NCBI GenBank assembly: GCA_005882275.1
Contig: VBAK01000156.1
Location: 1 to 34,077, forward strand
Source of the DNA: Candidatus Segetimicrobium genomatis
GTDB taxonomy: Bacteria; Sysuimicrobiota; Sysuimicrobiia; Sysuimicrobiales; Segetimicrobiaceae
DNA length: 34,077 nucleotides
Reading direction: 5' to 3'
This document shows, piece after piece, positions 23,632 to 31,476 of the stretch. The position numbers and the translations under genes are program-made. The notes under the pieces were generated by a model that ran no database searches, was not told the origin of the DNA, and worked only from the letters and a program-made list of their open reading frames with translations. Position 1 is the stretch's first letter. Each line of letters begins with the position of its first letter.

Positions 23632-26421
23632 TTACCCGGTCGCCTTCATCCCGAAGGCGATGCCGGCGGCGGTCGTCCGCAGCAGGCGCATCAACTCCTC
23701 GGACCCGCGACGCCGCCGGCGCCACCGGGTGAGGAAGTGGAGCTGCAAAAAGTTCAGCGGATCGACGTAAGGGTTCCGCAGGCGGAGTGATTCGGCCAGG
23801 ACCGGGTTCTGCGCCAGCAGCGCGGTGCGGTTGCAGACCTCGAGCACATGCCGCGTCGTCCGGTGGTATTCCGCGCAGATCTGCCTGAAGACGGCGTCCC
23901 GCAGCCGAGGTGGACGCACCATCGCCGCGTACCGGCCGGCGATCTCCAGGTCGGTCTTCGCCAGGGAGACCTCCGCGTTGTCGAGCAGCGCGGCGAAGAA
24001 CGGCCACCGCTGGTACATCGCGCGGAGGATCTCCCGCCGGCGGGGGAGCCCGCGCACGAACGTTTCCAGCGCGTACCCGAGGCCGTACCACGCCGGCAGG
24101 CAGTGGCGAGACTGGGTCCAGGCGAACACCCAGGGGATCGCGCGGAGCTCCTCGATGCCGCGGGACCTGGTGCGCCGGCTGCGCCGCGAGCCGAGCCGCA
24201 GGCGCTCGACCAGATCGATCGGCGTGGCCTGGAGAAAATACTGGAGGAACCCCGGCGTCTCGTAGACGAGCCGCCGGTACTGCCGCCGGCTCATCTCCGC
24301 CAGCGACTCGGCGATCTGTTCCCACTCCGCGAGGTGCGCCTGCCACCGCGGATCCCGACGCTCGGCGGCCAGGAGGTGGCCATCCAGGATGGCGGTGACG
24401 AGCTGCTCGATGCTCCTGAGCGCGATGGCAGGGTGCGCATACCGCTGCGAGACGACTTCGCCCTGCTCGGTGATCCTGATGCGGCCTCCGGGGGCGGCGT
24501 GAGGCTGCGCGCGGATACTGCGGTACGACGGCGCGCCGCCCCGGTCGATGGTCCCGCCGACGCCGTGGAAGAGGGTCAGCCGGACGCCGTGGCGGTCCGC
24601 CACGCGGCCGAGGGCTTTCTGCGCCCGGTAGAGCGCGAAGTTGGCGGCGACGTAGCCGGCGTCCTTGACCGAATCGGAGTAGCCGAGCATCACCTCCTGG
24701 GCGTCCCCCCGCGAAGCCACCAGGCCGCGATAGAGGGCATCCGAGAGGACCCGATCGAGGATCGCCGGACACCGTTCGAGGTCGTCGTAGGTTTCGAAGA
24801 GGGGGACGATATCGACGTGAGAGACCACGCCGTCGCGGCCTGGCTCAACCAGGCCGGCGGCCCGCCCCAGCAGGGCCACGTCCCACAGATCGGAGCACGC
24901 CGACGTCATGCTCACGATGTAGCGATGTGAGGCGGCTTCCCCGTAGCGGATCTGGATCTTCCGCTGGGCGAGAAACTCGCCGAGGACCGGCCTGGCGCCC
25001 CGCGGGATAGGGACGTCCGCCCGCCTGAGGAGCAGCCGCCGGATCGAGCCGATGCGCTCTCCTTCGGGGGCGCGCGGCAGACGCGCGGACGTCAGGAGCG
25101 CGTCGACCGCCGCGCGGGTCAGGCGCGCGTGCTGCCGGAGATCCAGACTGGCGGCGTGGAAGCCGAAGACGTCGACCGCCGCACGGAGACCACCGGGTCC
25201 ATGCCTGGCGACGCGCGGGCCCGGGTGCGCGGCGACCAGCGCTTCCAGGCGCCGGAGATCGCGGCCGAACGCCTCGGCCGATTCGTAGGCTCCCGGCCTC
25301 TGCCGCGCGGTGCGATCCAGCCGCCAGATCATCACGCGGAGCTTGCGGCGGTAGAGCTCGTGCGGCTGGTCGATGACGGCGAACCGCCGGGTGACGGGGA
25401 AACGGCGGCCGTCGCGCATCAGCTCGGCGCGCATCCGCGCCGCGATCGGGGCACGGCGCACCGGACACGAGAGCAGGTTCACCATCTGCTCGCAGCGCTG
25501 ACGGTAGTAGCTGAGGATACTCTGCCGGAGCCGGGCCGCCGCCGCCGTGGTGACGGCCGGGGTCACGCTCGGATTGCCGTCGCGATCCGCCCCCACCCAC
25601 GACCCAAAGCGGAGCAGCGGGGACGCCGTCACGTCCGGGAAGACCCGGGAGACCTCCGCCTGCAGCGCCTCGTGAAAGCGCTCCGGCAGAGCGTAGAGGG
25701 TGCGTTCCAGGAAGACGAGCGCGGTCTCGACCTCCGTCGCCGGCGTCACACCGGACTCGCGCACCTCATCGGTCAACCACAAGGCTTCGATGTGCATGTC
25801 GATCTCGTCGAGCGCGCTGTCGGCCGCGCCGCGGCCCGCATCGAGCGCGTCCGCGATGCGGAAGAGGTGGTTCATGACACTGCGCCGTCTGGCTTCCGTC
25901 GGGTGCGCCGTCAGGACCGGCTCGACGCGCATGGAGGCCAGGAAGCGCCGCAGGGCGGCAGGCGGCACGTGGTGGCACCGCAGCTGCCTCAGCGTGCGGC
26001 GCAGCGTCATCGGGCCTCCACCCGGATCGCGGGCGTACATCCTGAGGCGCCGGATGCGCTGCCGCTCCTCGCAGAGATTGACGAGAAGGAAGAACAGGCT
26101 GAACGCGTGCGCGACGACGGACGCCTGCGGGAGCGTCAGCCCGCGCACGGCGCGGACCTCCCCCCGCGCGCTCCCTCCGCGGCCTCCGCCTTCCCGCCGG
26201 CGCCGCGCGAAGCGCCGGAGGGCTTCGATGGTGTCAAACACCTCCCGGCCGGACTGCTCGCGAATGATCGCGCCCAACCGGGTCGTCAGGAGCCGCACCT
26301 CCCGCCGCAGCCGGGGATCCGCAGCGCGGCTCGGGCCGGGTCCACGCTCAAGGAGCCGCCCGGCGGCCGTCCATGCCTCGGGCCCGGCCGAGACGAGTGC
26401 GCGCGCCGGTTCAGGGGCCAT
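23632..26421 (-). CDS. ppc: Phosphoenolpyruvate carboxylase with variant glycine loop
   Basis: A 929-residue PEPC, an anaplerotic enzyme that makes oxaloacetate from PEP and bicarbonate. Present are VLTAHPTE (H173, the H138 of E. coli), GSWVGADRDGNP, MLGYSDSVKDAGYVAAN, ITEQGE, LRAIPWVFAWTQSR and the C-terminal RNPYVDPLNFLQ with terminal KATG. The mobile glycine loop, normally FHGRGGSIGRGG, reads FHGVGGTIDRGG: the essential Arg (R587 in E. coli) is V621 and a Gly is Asp. The length is within the family range. The ATG at 26421 lacks a ribosome-binding site and lies 34 nt after the upstream stop, so translational coupling is possible. Family certain; activity uncertain because of the substitution. 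Confidence 0.93.
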   Translation of the reverse strand: MAPEPARALVSAGPEAWTAAGRLLERGPGPSRAADPRLRREVRLLTTRLGAIIREQSGREVFDTIEALRRFARRRREGGGRGGSARGEVRAVRGLTLPQASVVAHAFSLFFLLVNLCEERQRIRRLRMYARDPGGGPMTLRRTLRQLRCHHVPPAALRRFLASMRVEPVLTAHPTEARRRSVMNHLFRIADALDAGRGAADSALDEIDMHIEALWLTDEVRESGVTPATEVETALVFLERTLYALPERFHEALQAEVSRVFPDVTASPLLRFGSWVGADRDGNPSVTPAVTTAAAARLRQSILSYYRQRCEQMVNLLSCPVRRAPIAARMRAELMRDGRRFPVTRRFAVIDQPHELYRRKLRVMIWRLDRTARQRPGAYESAEAFGRDLRRLEALVAAHPGPRVARHGPGGLRAAVDVFGFHAASLDLRQHARLTRAAVDALLTSARLPRAPEGERIGSIRRLLLRRADVPIPRGARPVLGEFLAQRKIQIRYGEAASHRYIVSMTSACSDLWDVALLGRAAGLVEPGRDGVVSHVDIVPLFETYDDLERCPAILDRVLSDALYRGLVASRGDAQEVMLGYSDSVKDAGYVAANFALYRAQKALGRVADRHGVRLTLFHGVGGTIDRGGAPSYRSIRAQPHAAPGGRIRITEQGEVVSQRYAHPAIALRSIEQLVTAILDGHLLAAERRDPRWQAHLAEWEQIAESLAEMSRRQYRRLVYETPGFLQYFLQATPIDLVERLRLGSRRSRRTRSRGIEELRAIPWVFAWTQSRHCLPAWYGLGYALETFVRGLPRRREILRAMYQRWPFFAALLDNAEVSLAKTDLEIAGRYAAMVRPPRLRDAVFRQICAEYHRTTRHVLEVCNRTALLAQNPVLAESLRLRNPYVDPLNFLQLHFLTRWRRRRRGSEELMRLLRTTAAGIAFGMKATG

Positions 26422-26455
26422 CTGGAGCGGAAGGCGCGGGGGAAGGGCGCAGCGG

Positions 26456-27775
26456 TTACACGCTCGGCGTGGGTTCGATGCCCCGCTTGGCGAATGCGGC
26501 CACAATCGCCGTCCGGTTCCGGCCGGCGTTCAACTGCTCGTCCGCCTGGAGCAGAGCGGTCAGTCCCGCCGCGTAGCTCTCCCTGGCCCCGGCGGTCCTG
26601 TCGGCGGCGGCCTCCGGCGCGGGGTCACCGTATTGCCCGAGCACGCGCAGGGCGTGCAGCACGAGCAGATCGGTGTTCTGCCCACCGGCCGGGTCCGTTT
26701 CCCCCAGGCGCGTGCGGAGGTCCCAGAGCGCGGCGGCCCAGATCGTGCCGTTGAGATGCGGGTCCGCGCCGGGCCTCCGGTCATAGTCCGCCATCGTTTT
26801 GGAGGAGGTGAGGCTCCGCGGATGCACCTCCTGATCGTCATGCCGGCGGTGCCAGGCCCAGATGTGCGGGGTGCCCAGCATGGCCGCGGTCCAGTAATCG
26901 CAGGTCCCCTCGTCCATGGGGATCTTGCGGTTGCTCTGCAGGTGGGGGGGCCGCCGCGCGTTGGCGCGAAAGTCGGCCGTGTGCCGGTTGATGTGGTGTC
27001 CGTACTCGTGATAGAGGATGGCGCCGTTGTGGGAGGCGTTGTGCTGGTACGGCCCGCCGGCCGCCTCGACCAACGCGCCAAACTGCAGCGCCGACCGGCC
27101 CGGCCCGAGATGAATCTCCCCGTCCGGCGAGACCGGCGTGTACTCCCACGCGTCGGTGTAGCGGTGACTGGGCAGCCGGTAGTGGCCTCCTTGAAACGGC
27201 ACCCACCGATCGCGCCGCCGGACGCCGTCGCGATTTCCACCCTCCTCCTCCGTGACGGCGGTGTGGGCGGCCACCACGGCGGTGACACGGGGGAGGGACG
27301 GCGCCCCCAGTTCCTGCAGGAGGTGGTCCACATAGGCGGCGATGCGGTCGAGGTGGAAGTACGTGTTCACTTCCCCAAAGTGGGTAGCCTCGACGTAGTC
27401 GGCCTGCGAGGCCGGGGCGCGGACGGTCGCGTCGTCGATGGGCCCCCCTCCGCGCCGCGGGTCGAACAGGAAGTCGCCGTCCGCGTTCGGCTGCGCATCG
27501 CCGATGAGGACGGGCCGCGCCGACCCCGTCGCCGGGTCGGGCCGGCTCACGACCCCGTCGTTCCGCACGCGGACAAAGCGGCCCCACAGACGGCCGCGCC
27601 CCGCTCCCTGATTGTCGAGGCGCAGCAGCGGCACCACCGCGGCGGTCACTGTCCCGCCGAGCGGGCGCGAGGGGTCGGCCGTCCAGAGGTACACGCGCCC
27701 GGATGGGAGGGCTCCCCCGGCACGCCCCGTCCCGGGGAGGCCGGCGCGGTCGACGGGAACCAGGCTCGGCGCCAT
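26456..27775 (-). CDS. Cytoplasmic HEXXH metallopeptidase-like protein (fungalysin-like end)
   Basis: A 439-residue protein without a signal peptide. The zinc motif is HEYGHH (H256, E257, H260), followed 29 residues later by MDEGTCDYW, where E289 is the likely third ligand; this resembles the HEY(T/G)H and GEGxSD pair of M36 (fungalysin) and related gluzincins. The C-terminus (YAAGLTALLQADEQLNAGRN and AIVAAFAKRGI) is also M36-like. The N-terminal 170 residues are beta-rich with no match I recognise. Its ATG at 27775 lies 1 nt after the stop of the P-loop NTPase gene, so the two are a fixed pair. An intracellular member of a mainly secreted family is odd. Substrate unknown. Confidence 0.75.
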   Translation of the reverse strand: MAPSLVPVDRAGLPGTGRAGGALPSGRVYLWTADPSRPLGGTVTAAVVPLLRLDNQGAGRGRLWGRFVRVRNDGVVSRPDPATGSARPVLIGDAQPNADGDFLFDPRRGGGPIDDATVRAPASQADYVEATHFGEVNTYFHLDRIAAYVDHLLQELGAPSLPRVTAVVAAHTAVTEEEGGNRDGVRRRDRWVPFQGGHYRLPSHRYTDAWEYTPVSPDGEIHLGPGRSALQFGALVEAAGGPYQHNASHNGAILYHEYGHHINRHTADFRANARRPPHLQSNRKIPMDEGTCDYWTAAMLGTPHIWAWHRRHDDQEVHPRSLTSSKTMADYDRRPGADPHLNGTIWAAALWDLRTRLGETDPAGGQNTDLLVLHALRVLGQYGDPAPEAAADRTAGARESYAAGLTALLQADEQLNAGRNRTAIVAAFAKRGIEPTPSV

Positions 27776-27776
27776 C

Positions 27777-28844
27777 TCAGGCCGAAATCAGGCTCGGCAC
27801 CGCCTCCAGCAGCTGCGCGGTCAACCGGCCGCGTTCCAGCTCCTGGCCGGGAAGACACGGCAATCCTGTGGCGGCCTCGGCCTCTTTCATGGCGAGCGGG
27901 CTCATGCAGACGATGCCCGAGACGGCCAGCGGAGCGATCCCCCAGCTCCGCAGCATGCGGAGGCCCGCCGCCGCGCCCAGGGGGTCGCTGGCGGCGAAGA
28001 TCCAGGCGTCCACCGCGGCGGTGAAGCGCTTCGTCTTCAGCAGCGCGGCGGTTTCCAATTGGAGCAGGCCGTCCGCGATTTCCACCACCGCCCACTCCGC
28101 CCGGTGCGACGCCGCGTGGGCGAGCAGAAGATCGTAGAGGCTGAGGAGTTCCTGGGTGGTGCAGAGATAGGTGGAGGGGTAGCCTCCGTCAACGAAGTTC
28201 AGGGCGGCACACGCCCCGGCATCCAGAAAACTCCAGGTGTCCTTCCCCGTGGCCGTGCCGGTCAGCTTGATGCCCGCCACCCGGCAGCCCTGCTGCTGGA
28301 GGCCCTTGATGAGGCTCGTGGCGGTGTGCGTCTTCCCGGCGTCCATCGACGTCCCGCAGACCACGATGACCCGGGGGCGCTCACGGGCCGGGGGGGGCGC
28401 GAGCGCGAAGTCGCCCAGCCGCAATGGATGTCCGCGCTCGTCCGCGATGGCGCCCAGCAGGCGCAATTTCGTCGGGTCCGGCACGGCGGCGTGCTTGCTC
28501 GCGACCACCCCGCACACCCCACCCTTGGAGAGCAGATCGCAGCGTTTCCCCTCAGCGCGGGCGTAGCCCTCGAACTGCATGGTGGCATACCGGTTGCCAA
28601 AGACCACCGCGAGGCGATCACCGGCGTGGAGCCTGCAGCTGCGGCCGTCGGTGACTTCCAGACTCGCGTTCTTGCCGATCTTCTCCACCTCTGCCAGCAC
28701 GATGTCGCCGGTCCGGGGGGTATCCGGACAGGGCAGGACGCCGGCCAGCCTGTCCTGCGGGACCCGGCGCAACGCATAGGCAATCCGCAGGCTCGACTTC
28801 ACGTCGTCGGTAAAGGGCATTGCGGGGTTTTGCGTGTTGTGCAT
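27777..28844 (-). CDS. P-loop NTPase of dethiobiotin-synthetase/MobB-like fold, unknown role
   Basis: A 355-residue protein in two parts. Residues about 25-150 look like beta-barrel domains (DIVLAEVEKIG, LHAGDRLAVVFGNRYATMQFEGYA). Residues 155-350 form a SIMIBI-type P-loop domain with Walker A GTSMDAGKT (164-172), then AGIKLTGTATGKDTW, a deep DGGYPSTY segment and VVEIADGLLQLET (Walker B-like, acidic). The fold resembles dethiobiotin synthetase, MobB and cobyrinate synthases, which are ATP- or GTP-dependent ligases or chaperones. I do not know a specific function. GGGAGG 6 nt before the ATG at 28844 fixes the start; the frame is open to 28946. It is the first gene of the unit with the HEXXH protein and perhaps ppc. 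Confidence 0.72.
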   Translation of the reverse strand: MHNTQNPAMPFTDDVKSSLRIAYALRRVPQDRLAGVLPCPDTPRTGDIVLAEVEKIGKNASLEVTDGRSCRLHAGDRLAVVFGNRYATMQFEGYARAEGKRCDLLSKGGVCGVVASKHAAVPDPTKLRLLGAIADERGHPLRLGDFALAPPPARERPRVIVVCGTSMDAGKTHTATSLIKGLQQQGCRVAGIKLTGTATGKDTWSFLDAGACAALNFVDGGYPSTYLCTTQELLSLYDLLLAHAASHRAEWAVVEIADGLLQLETAALLKTKRFTAAVDAWIFAASDPLGAAAGLRMLRSWGIAPLAVSGIVCMSPLAMKEAEAATGLPCLPGQELERGRLTAQLLEAVPSLISA

Positions 28845-29058
28845 GGCGCACCTCCCGTTTGGGATCCTCTGCAAGGCGACATGTACCGGGTCACCGCCGC
28901 GATGATCGACGAGACTAAGGTAATTCGGAGCGGCCGGCGGGCGCAATTGGAAGATCCCGCAAGCGTGGAAGAGGATTCAGCACTCGCGCGCGGGAGAGTC
29001 CGAGGTCGAGCCCGTTCCGCTACTGAAAGTCATTACCCTAACTGTCGTCGCTCTCCCT

Positions 29059-29083
29059 CGTTGCACGCAACGTTCATAACGTT
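29059..29083. promoter_or_regulatory. Two overlapping operator-like dyads
   Basis: CGTTGC-AC-GCAACG (29059-29072) is a perfect 6-bp-arm dyad; AACGTT-CAT-AACGTT (29069-29083) shares its right arm. They sit just upstream of the -35, a place where a regulator could act on the MFS promoter. The regulator is unknown. Confidence 0.45.
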
Positions 29084-29092
29084 TTCTTCAGC

Positions 29093-29114
29093 GAGTTCAC
29101 ACTGAGTTCACACT
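29093..29114 (+). promoter_or_regulatory. Tandem 11-bp repeats resembling a PHO box, overlapping the -35
   Basis: GAGTTCACACT occurs twice without a gap (29093-29103, 29104-29114). Direct 11-nt units with a GTTCAC core are the design of PhoP boxes in actinobacteria. The first unit contains the -35 TTCACA. Binding by a PhoP/OmpR-type regulator is inferred from spacing and core only. Confidence 0.45.
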
Positions 29115-29124
29115 CCCTTAAACT
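29096..29124 (+). promoter_or_regulatory. Promoter P1 of the second MFS gene
   Basis: TTCACA (29096-29101), a 17-bp spacer and TAAACT (29119-29124). Predicted start near 29131, giving a 67-nt leader to the GTG at 29198. Confidence 0.55.
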
Positions 29125-29185
29125 ATCTCGCCACGACCTCGCGCCCCTCCGGCAAACAACCGGATGCTTTGCTGAGACAACAGGG

Positions 29186-29191
29186 TAAGAT
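29186..29191 (+). promoter_or_regulatory. -10 box giving a leaderless start for the second MFS gene
   Basis: TAAGAT lies exactly 6 nt before the GTG at 29198, the same geometry as TAGGAT before the paralogue at 5108. No convincing -35 is seen. Confidence 0.5.
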
Positions 29192-29197
29192 TGAAGC

Positions 29198-30781
29198 GTG
29201 AAGGCGTTTTCACCCCCGTGGGCCCTGGGAGGACGGCCGTCGATGGACCGGGAGCGGCGGCCCGGCGCATTTGCCGCCCTCCGCCACCGGAACTACCGAC
29301 TCTTCTTCATCGGACAGACGATCTCGCTCGTCGGCACCTGGATGCAGCGCCTCGCCCAGGCCTGGCTCGTGCTCCAGCTCACCGGCTCGCCGTTCCTGCT
29401 GGGCCTCGTGGGCGCGCTGCAGTGGCTGCCCGTGCTGTGCCTGTCGCTGATCGGCGGCGCCGTCGCCGACCGCACCAGCAGGCGCAGCCTTCTCATCGTC
29501 ACCCAGACGGTCAAGATGCTGCAGGCGATCGTCCTCGGCACGCTGATCCTCACCGGGGCGGTCCGGTTCTGGCACGTGGCCCTCCTGGCGGCGATCCTCG
29601 GCACGGCGCACGCGTTCGACGTGCCCGCGCGCCAGGCGTTCCTCTCCGAGATGGTCGAAGGGACCCATGTCATGAACGCCGTCGCGCTGAACTCCACCAT
29701 TGCCAACGTCGCCCGCCTGCTCGGCCCCGCGGTCGCCGGCGCGACCATTGCCTGGACGGGCATGGCATGGGCGTTCCTCGCGAACGGCCTGAGCTTCATC
29801 CCGGTGATCCTGGCGCTGCTCCTGATGCGGGTGCGGCCTTCCCAGGCGGCGGGCAAGACCACCGGGATCCTCGCCCAGCTTCGGGAGGGGCTGGCCTATC
29901 TCGCCCGGACCCCGCCCGCGCTGCAGGTCGTCGTCCTGCTCGCCGCCGAGAACATCTTCGTGATGAACTTCACGAACCTCACCACGGTGTTCGCCAAGAA
30001 CGTATTGCACATGCAGGCCACAGGGTTCGGCCTGCTGGTGTCCGCTCAAGGCGCCGGCGCGATGGTGGGGGCGGTCTCGGTCGCATCGCTCAGCCACCTC
30101 GGCCCACAGCCGAAGTTGTTGTTCGGGGGGGCGTTTGTGATGGCGCTCTCAAGCGTCGCGCTCGCCGCGGTCCACACCTTCCCCCTGGCCGCCATCGCGC
30201 TCGGCGTCGCCGGGGCCAGCATGGTGACGTTCACGGCCACGGTGAACACAACGCTCCAGCTCAACGCCCCCGCCCACATGCGGGGGCGGGTGATGGCGGT
30301 CTTCTCGATCGTGATGGGCGGGATGACGCCCCTGGGGGCGCTCGTCAGCGGGACGCTTGCCCAGATCTGGGGCGCTTCGGGCGCGTTCGGGATCGGCGGG
30401 CTGGCGGGGCTCGCGGCGGTGGCGGCCGTCGTGCGCTGGCGCCTGCGGCAGGCCCCGGAGCCGCGCCGGCCTTTAGGGGCGCGCCGGCCTTTGGGAACGA
30501 ATGGAGGTGATGGACGGCGCCGGGCTGTTGCCGGGCGGACGGGGGATGCGGCGCCGGAACTCGGAGCGGGGAACGCCGGGTCCGGCATCGCCCGCGCCTT
30601 CACGCCGCAGGAGTACGTTGAGCAGGATCAGGACCGGGACCGCGTACATCATCTGGCCCATCACCCACATCAGGGCTCCGCCCAGGTGCAGGTCTTCGAG
30701 CGGGGTGAGGCCCCACAGCCGGGCGACCCCGGTGTAGTGGCCGTACAGCGGCCGGCCGGCGAACGCGAGGCCGAACCCTAG
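29198..30781 (+). CDS. MFS efflux transporter, MFS_3/EntS-like, copy 2, with antisense C-terminal extension
   Basis: The transporter core (about residues 1-420) is a close paralogue of the gene at 5108, with the same FAALRHRN start, motif A GGAVADRTSRR and the GRVMAVFSIVMGGM second-half motif. The frame continues to 527 residues. The last 100 or so residues are charged and low in hydrophobic content, with no counterpart in the 447-residue paralogue, and are encoded opposite the ctaG-type gene. A stop was probably lost near 30470-30540, where an 18-bp tandem repeat lies. Start GTG 29198 matches the paralogue N-terminal length; ATG 29243 is an alternative. Exporter substrate unknown. Confidence 0.87.
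   Translation: MKAFSPPWALGGRPSMDRERRPGAFAALRHRNYRLFFIGQTISLVGTWMQRLAQAWLVLQLTGSPFLLGLVGALQWLPVLCLSLIGGAVADRTSRRSLLIVTQTVKMLQAIVLGTLILTGAVRFWHVALLAAILGTAHAFDVPARQAFLSEMVEGTHVMNAVALNSTIANVARLLGPAVAGATIAWTGMAWAFLANGLSFIPVILALLLMRVRPSQAAGKTTGILAQLREGLAYLARTPPALQVVVLLAAENIFVMNFTNLTTVFAKNVLHMQATGFGLLVSAQGAGAMVGAVSVASLSHLGPQPKLLFGGAFVMALSSVALAAVHTFPLAAIALGVAGASMVTFTATVNTTLQLNAPAHMRGRVMAVFSIVMGGMTPLGALVSGTLAQIWGASGAFGIGGLAGLAAVAAVVRWRLRQAPEPRRPLGARRPLGTNGGDGRRRAVAGRTGDAAPELGAGNAGSGIARAFTPQEYVEQDQDRDRVHHLAHHPHQGSAQVQVFERGEAPQPGDPGVVAVQRPAGEREAEP
30463..30498. repeat. 18-bp imperfect tandem duplication
   Basis: Units at 30463-30480 and 30481-30498 share 15 of 18 bases (GCGCCGGCCTTT core). In the MFS frame it encodes RRPLGA, RRPLGT; on the minus strand the first unit contains the TAA stop of the ctaG-type gene. 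Confidence 0.6.
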
Positions 30782-31456
30782 GAGAAAGTTCACGAGATCG
30801 GCCGCGACCACCAGGCCGAGCCGGAGCCCGAGTGACGCGCGGACGAGCCTCGGGGCCGGGGACACGATGACCCCCCAAAAGACCATCCCGACGGCGACGA
30901 AGCTCGCGTGCTCCACGGCATGGACCCACCCGGCCCGCAGCGTCGCGTCGTACGCAAATGGCAGGTGCCAGAAGAGGAGGACCCCGTTGAACAGGATCAG
31001 CGAGGCGGCGGGCGACCAAATGCTGTGCAGCAGACGCCCCAGATGGGGCTGCCGGTACAGCCGGCCGATCAGGGCCGGGGGGATCGCGAGCGCGAGCAGC
31101 GGCGGCGCCACGAGCAGGAGCAGCATGTGCTGCGCCATATGGAGCGTGAACAGGAGGTCGGCTCCCGCATCGAGCGGAGACAGCAGCGCGGCCGCCAGGG
31201 CGAGCACGCCTGCCCAGAAGCACACCCACTGCCGGCGCCGCGCAGGGAAGCGCCGCGCGATCCACAGGTAGCCGAGGACCGTCAGCCCGAGGCCGAGCAC
31301 GATCGCCGGGTCCCAGGTCCAATCCGACCACCGCAGCACCGCGCCGCCGGCCCCGGCCCGGGCTCCCGCCGGCGGGTGCGCGCCCGCCTCCTGAGCAAAG
31401 AGGAGCGCAGCGCACGCGGCCGCCGGCGCCGGCACCCCGCGGGGTGCGCCTCGCAT
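30473..31456 (-). CDS. ctaG: CtaG-type cytochrome c oxidase assembly protein (caa3 family)
   Basis: A 327-residue membrane protein with an N-terminal signal or anchor segment and about seven further membrane helices. WDPAIVLGLGLTVLGYLWIARR, FTLHMAQHMLLLLVAPPLLALAIP (conserved M-Q-H), LFWHLPFAYDATLRAGWVHAVEHASFVAVGMVFW and a late GGALMWVMGQMMYAVP match the CtaG_Caa3 family, needed for copper insertion or assembly of caa3-type oxidase. The last 40 residues are a hydrophilic tail overlapping the MFS frame. It starts 20 nt after pyrB; an in-frame GTG at 31462 is an alternative start. No oxidase subunit genes are in the window. Confidence 0.88.
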   Translation of the reverse strand: MRGAPRGVPAPAAACAALLFAQEAGAHPPAGARAGAGGAVLRWSDWTWDPAIVLGLGLTVLGYLWIARRFPARRRQWVCFWAGVLALAAALLSPLDAGADLLFTLHMAQHMLLLLVAPPLLALAIPPALIGRLYRQPHLGRLLHSIWSPAASLILFNGVLLFWHLPFAYDATLRAGWVHAVEHASFVAVGMVFWGVIVSPAPRLVRASLGLRLGLVVAADLVNFLLGFGLAFAGRPLYGHYTGVARLWGLTPLEDLHLGGALMWVMGQMMYAVPVLILLNVLLRREGAGDAGPGVPRSEFRRRIPRPPGNSPAPSITSIRSQRPARP

Positions 31457-31476
31457 CCGCACGATCCGCCGCCGGC

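Larger units (their letters stand above)
28845..29197. other. 353-bp divergent regulatory region, locally AT-rich
   Basis: Lies between the P-loop NTPase gene (minus) and the second MFS gene (plus). The stretch 29020-29190 is among the least GC-rich of the window and holds the dyads, tandem repeats and promoters listed separately. A stem TCCGG/CCGGA (29148-29164) competes with GCAAA/TTTGC (29152-29172) in the leader. No clear minus-strand promoter was found. A 75-codon plus-strand open frame ending at 29105 has no ribosome-binding site and was not accepted. Confidence 0.5.

Noticed and set aside
28880-29105. 75-codon plus-strand frame in the region before MFS copy 2
   Set aside because: No ribosome-binding site, basic low-complexity sequence, overlaps the dyads and promoter elements.
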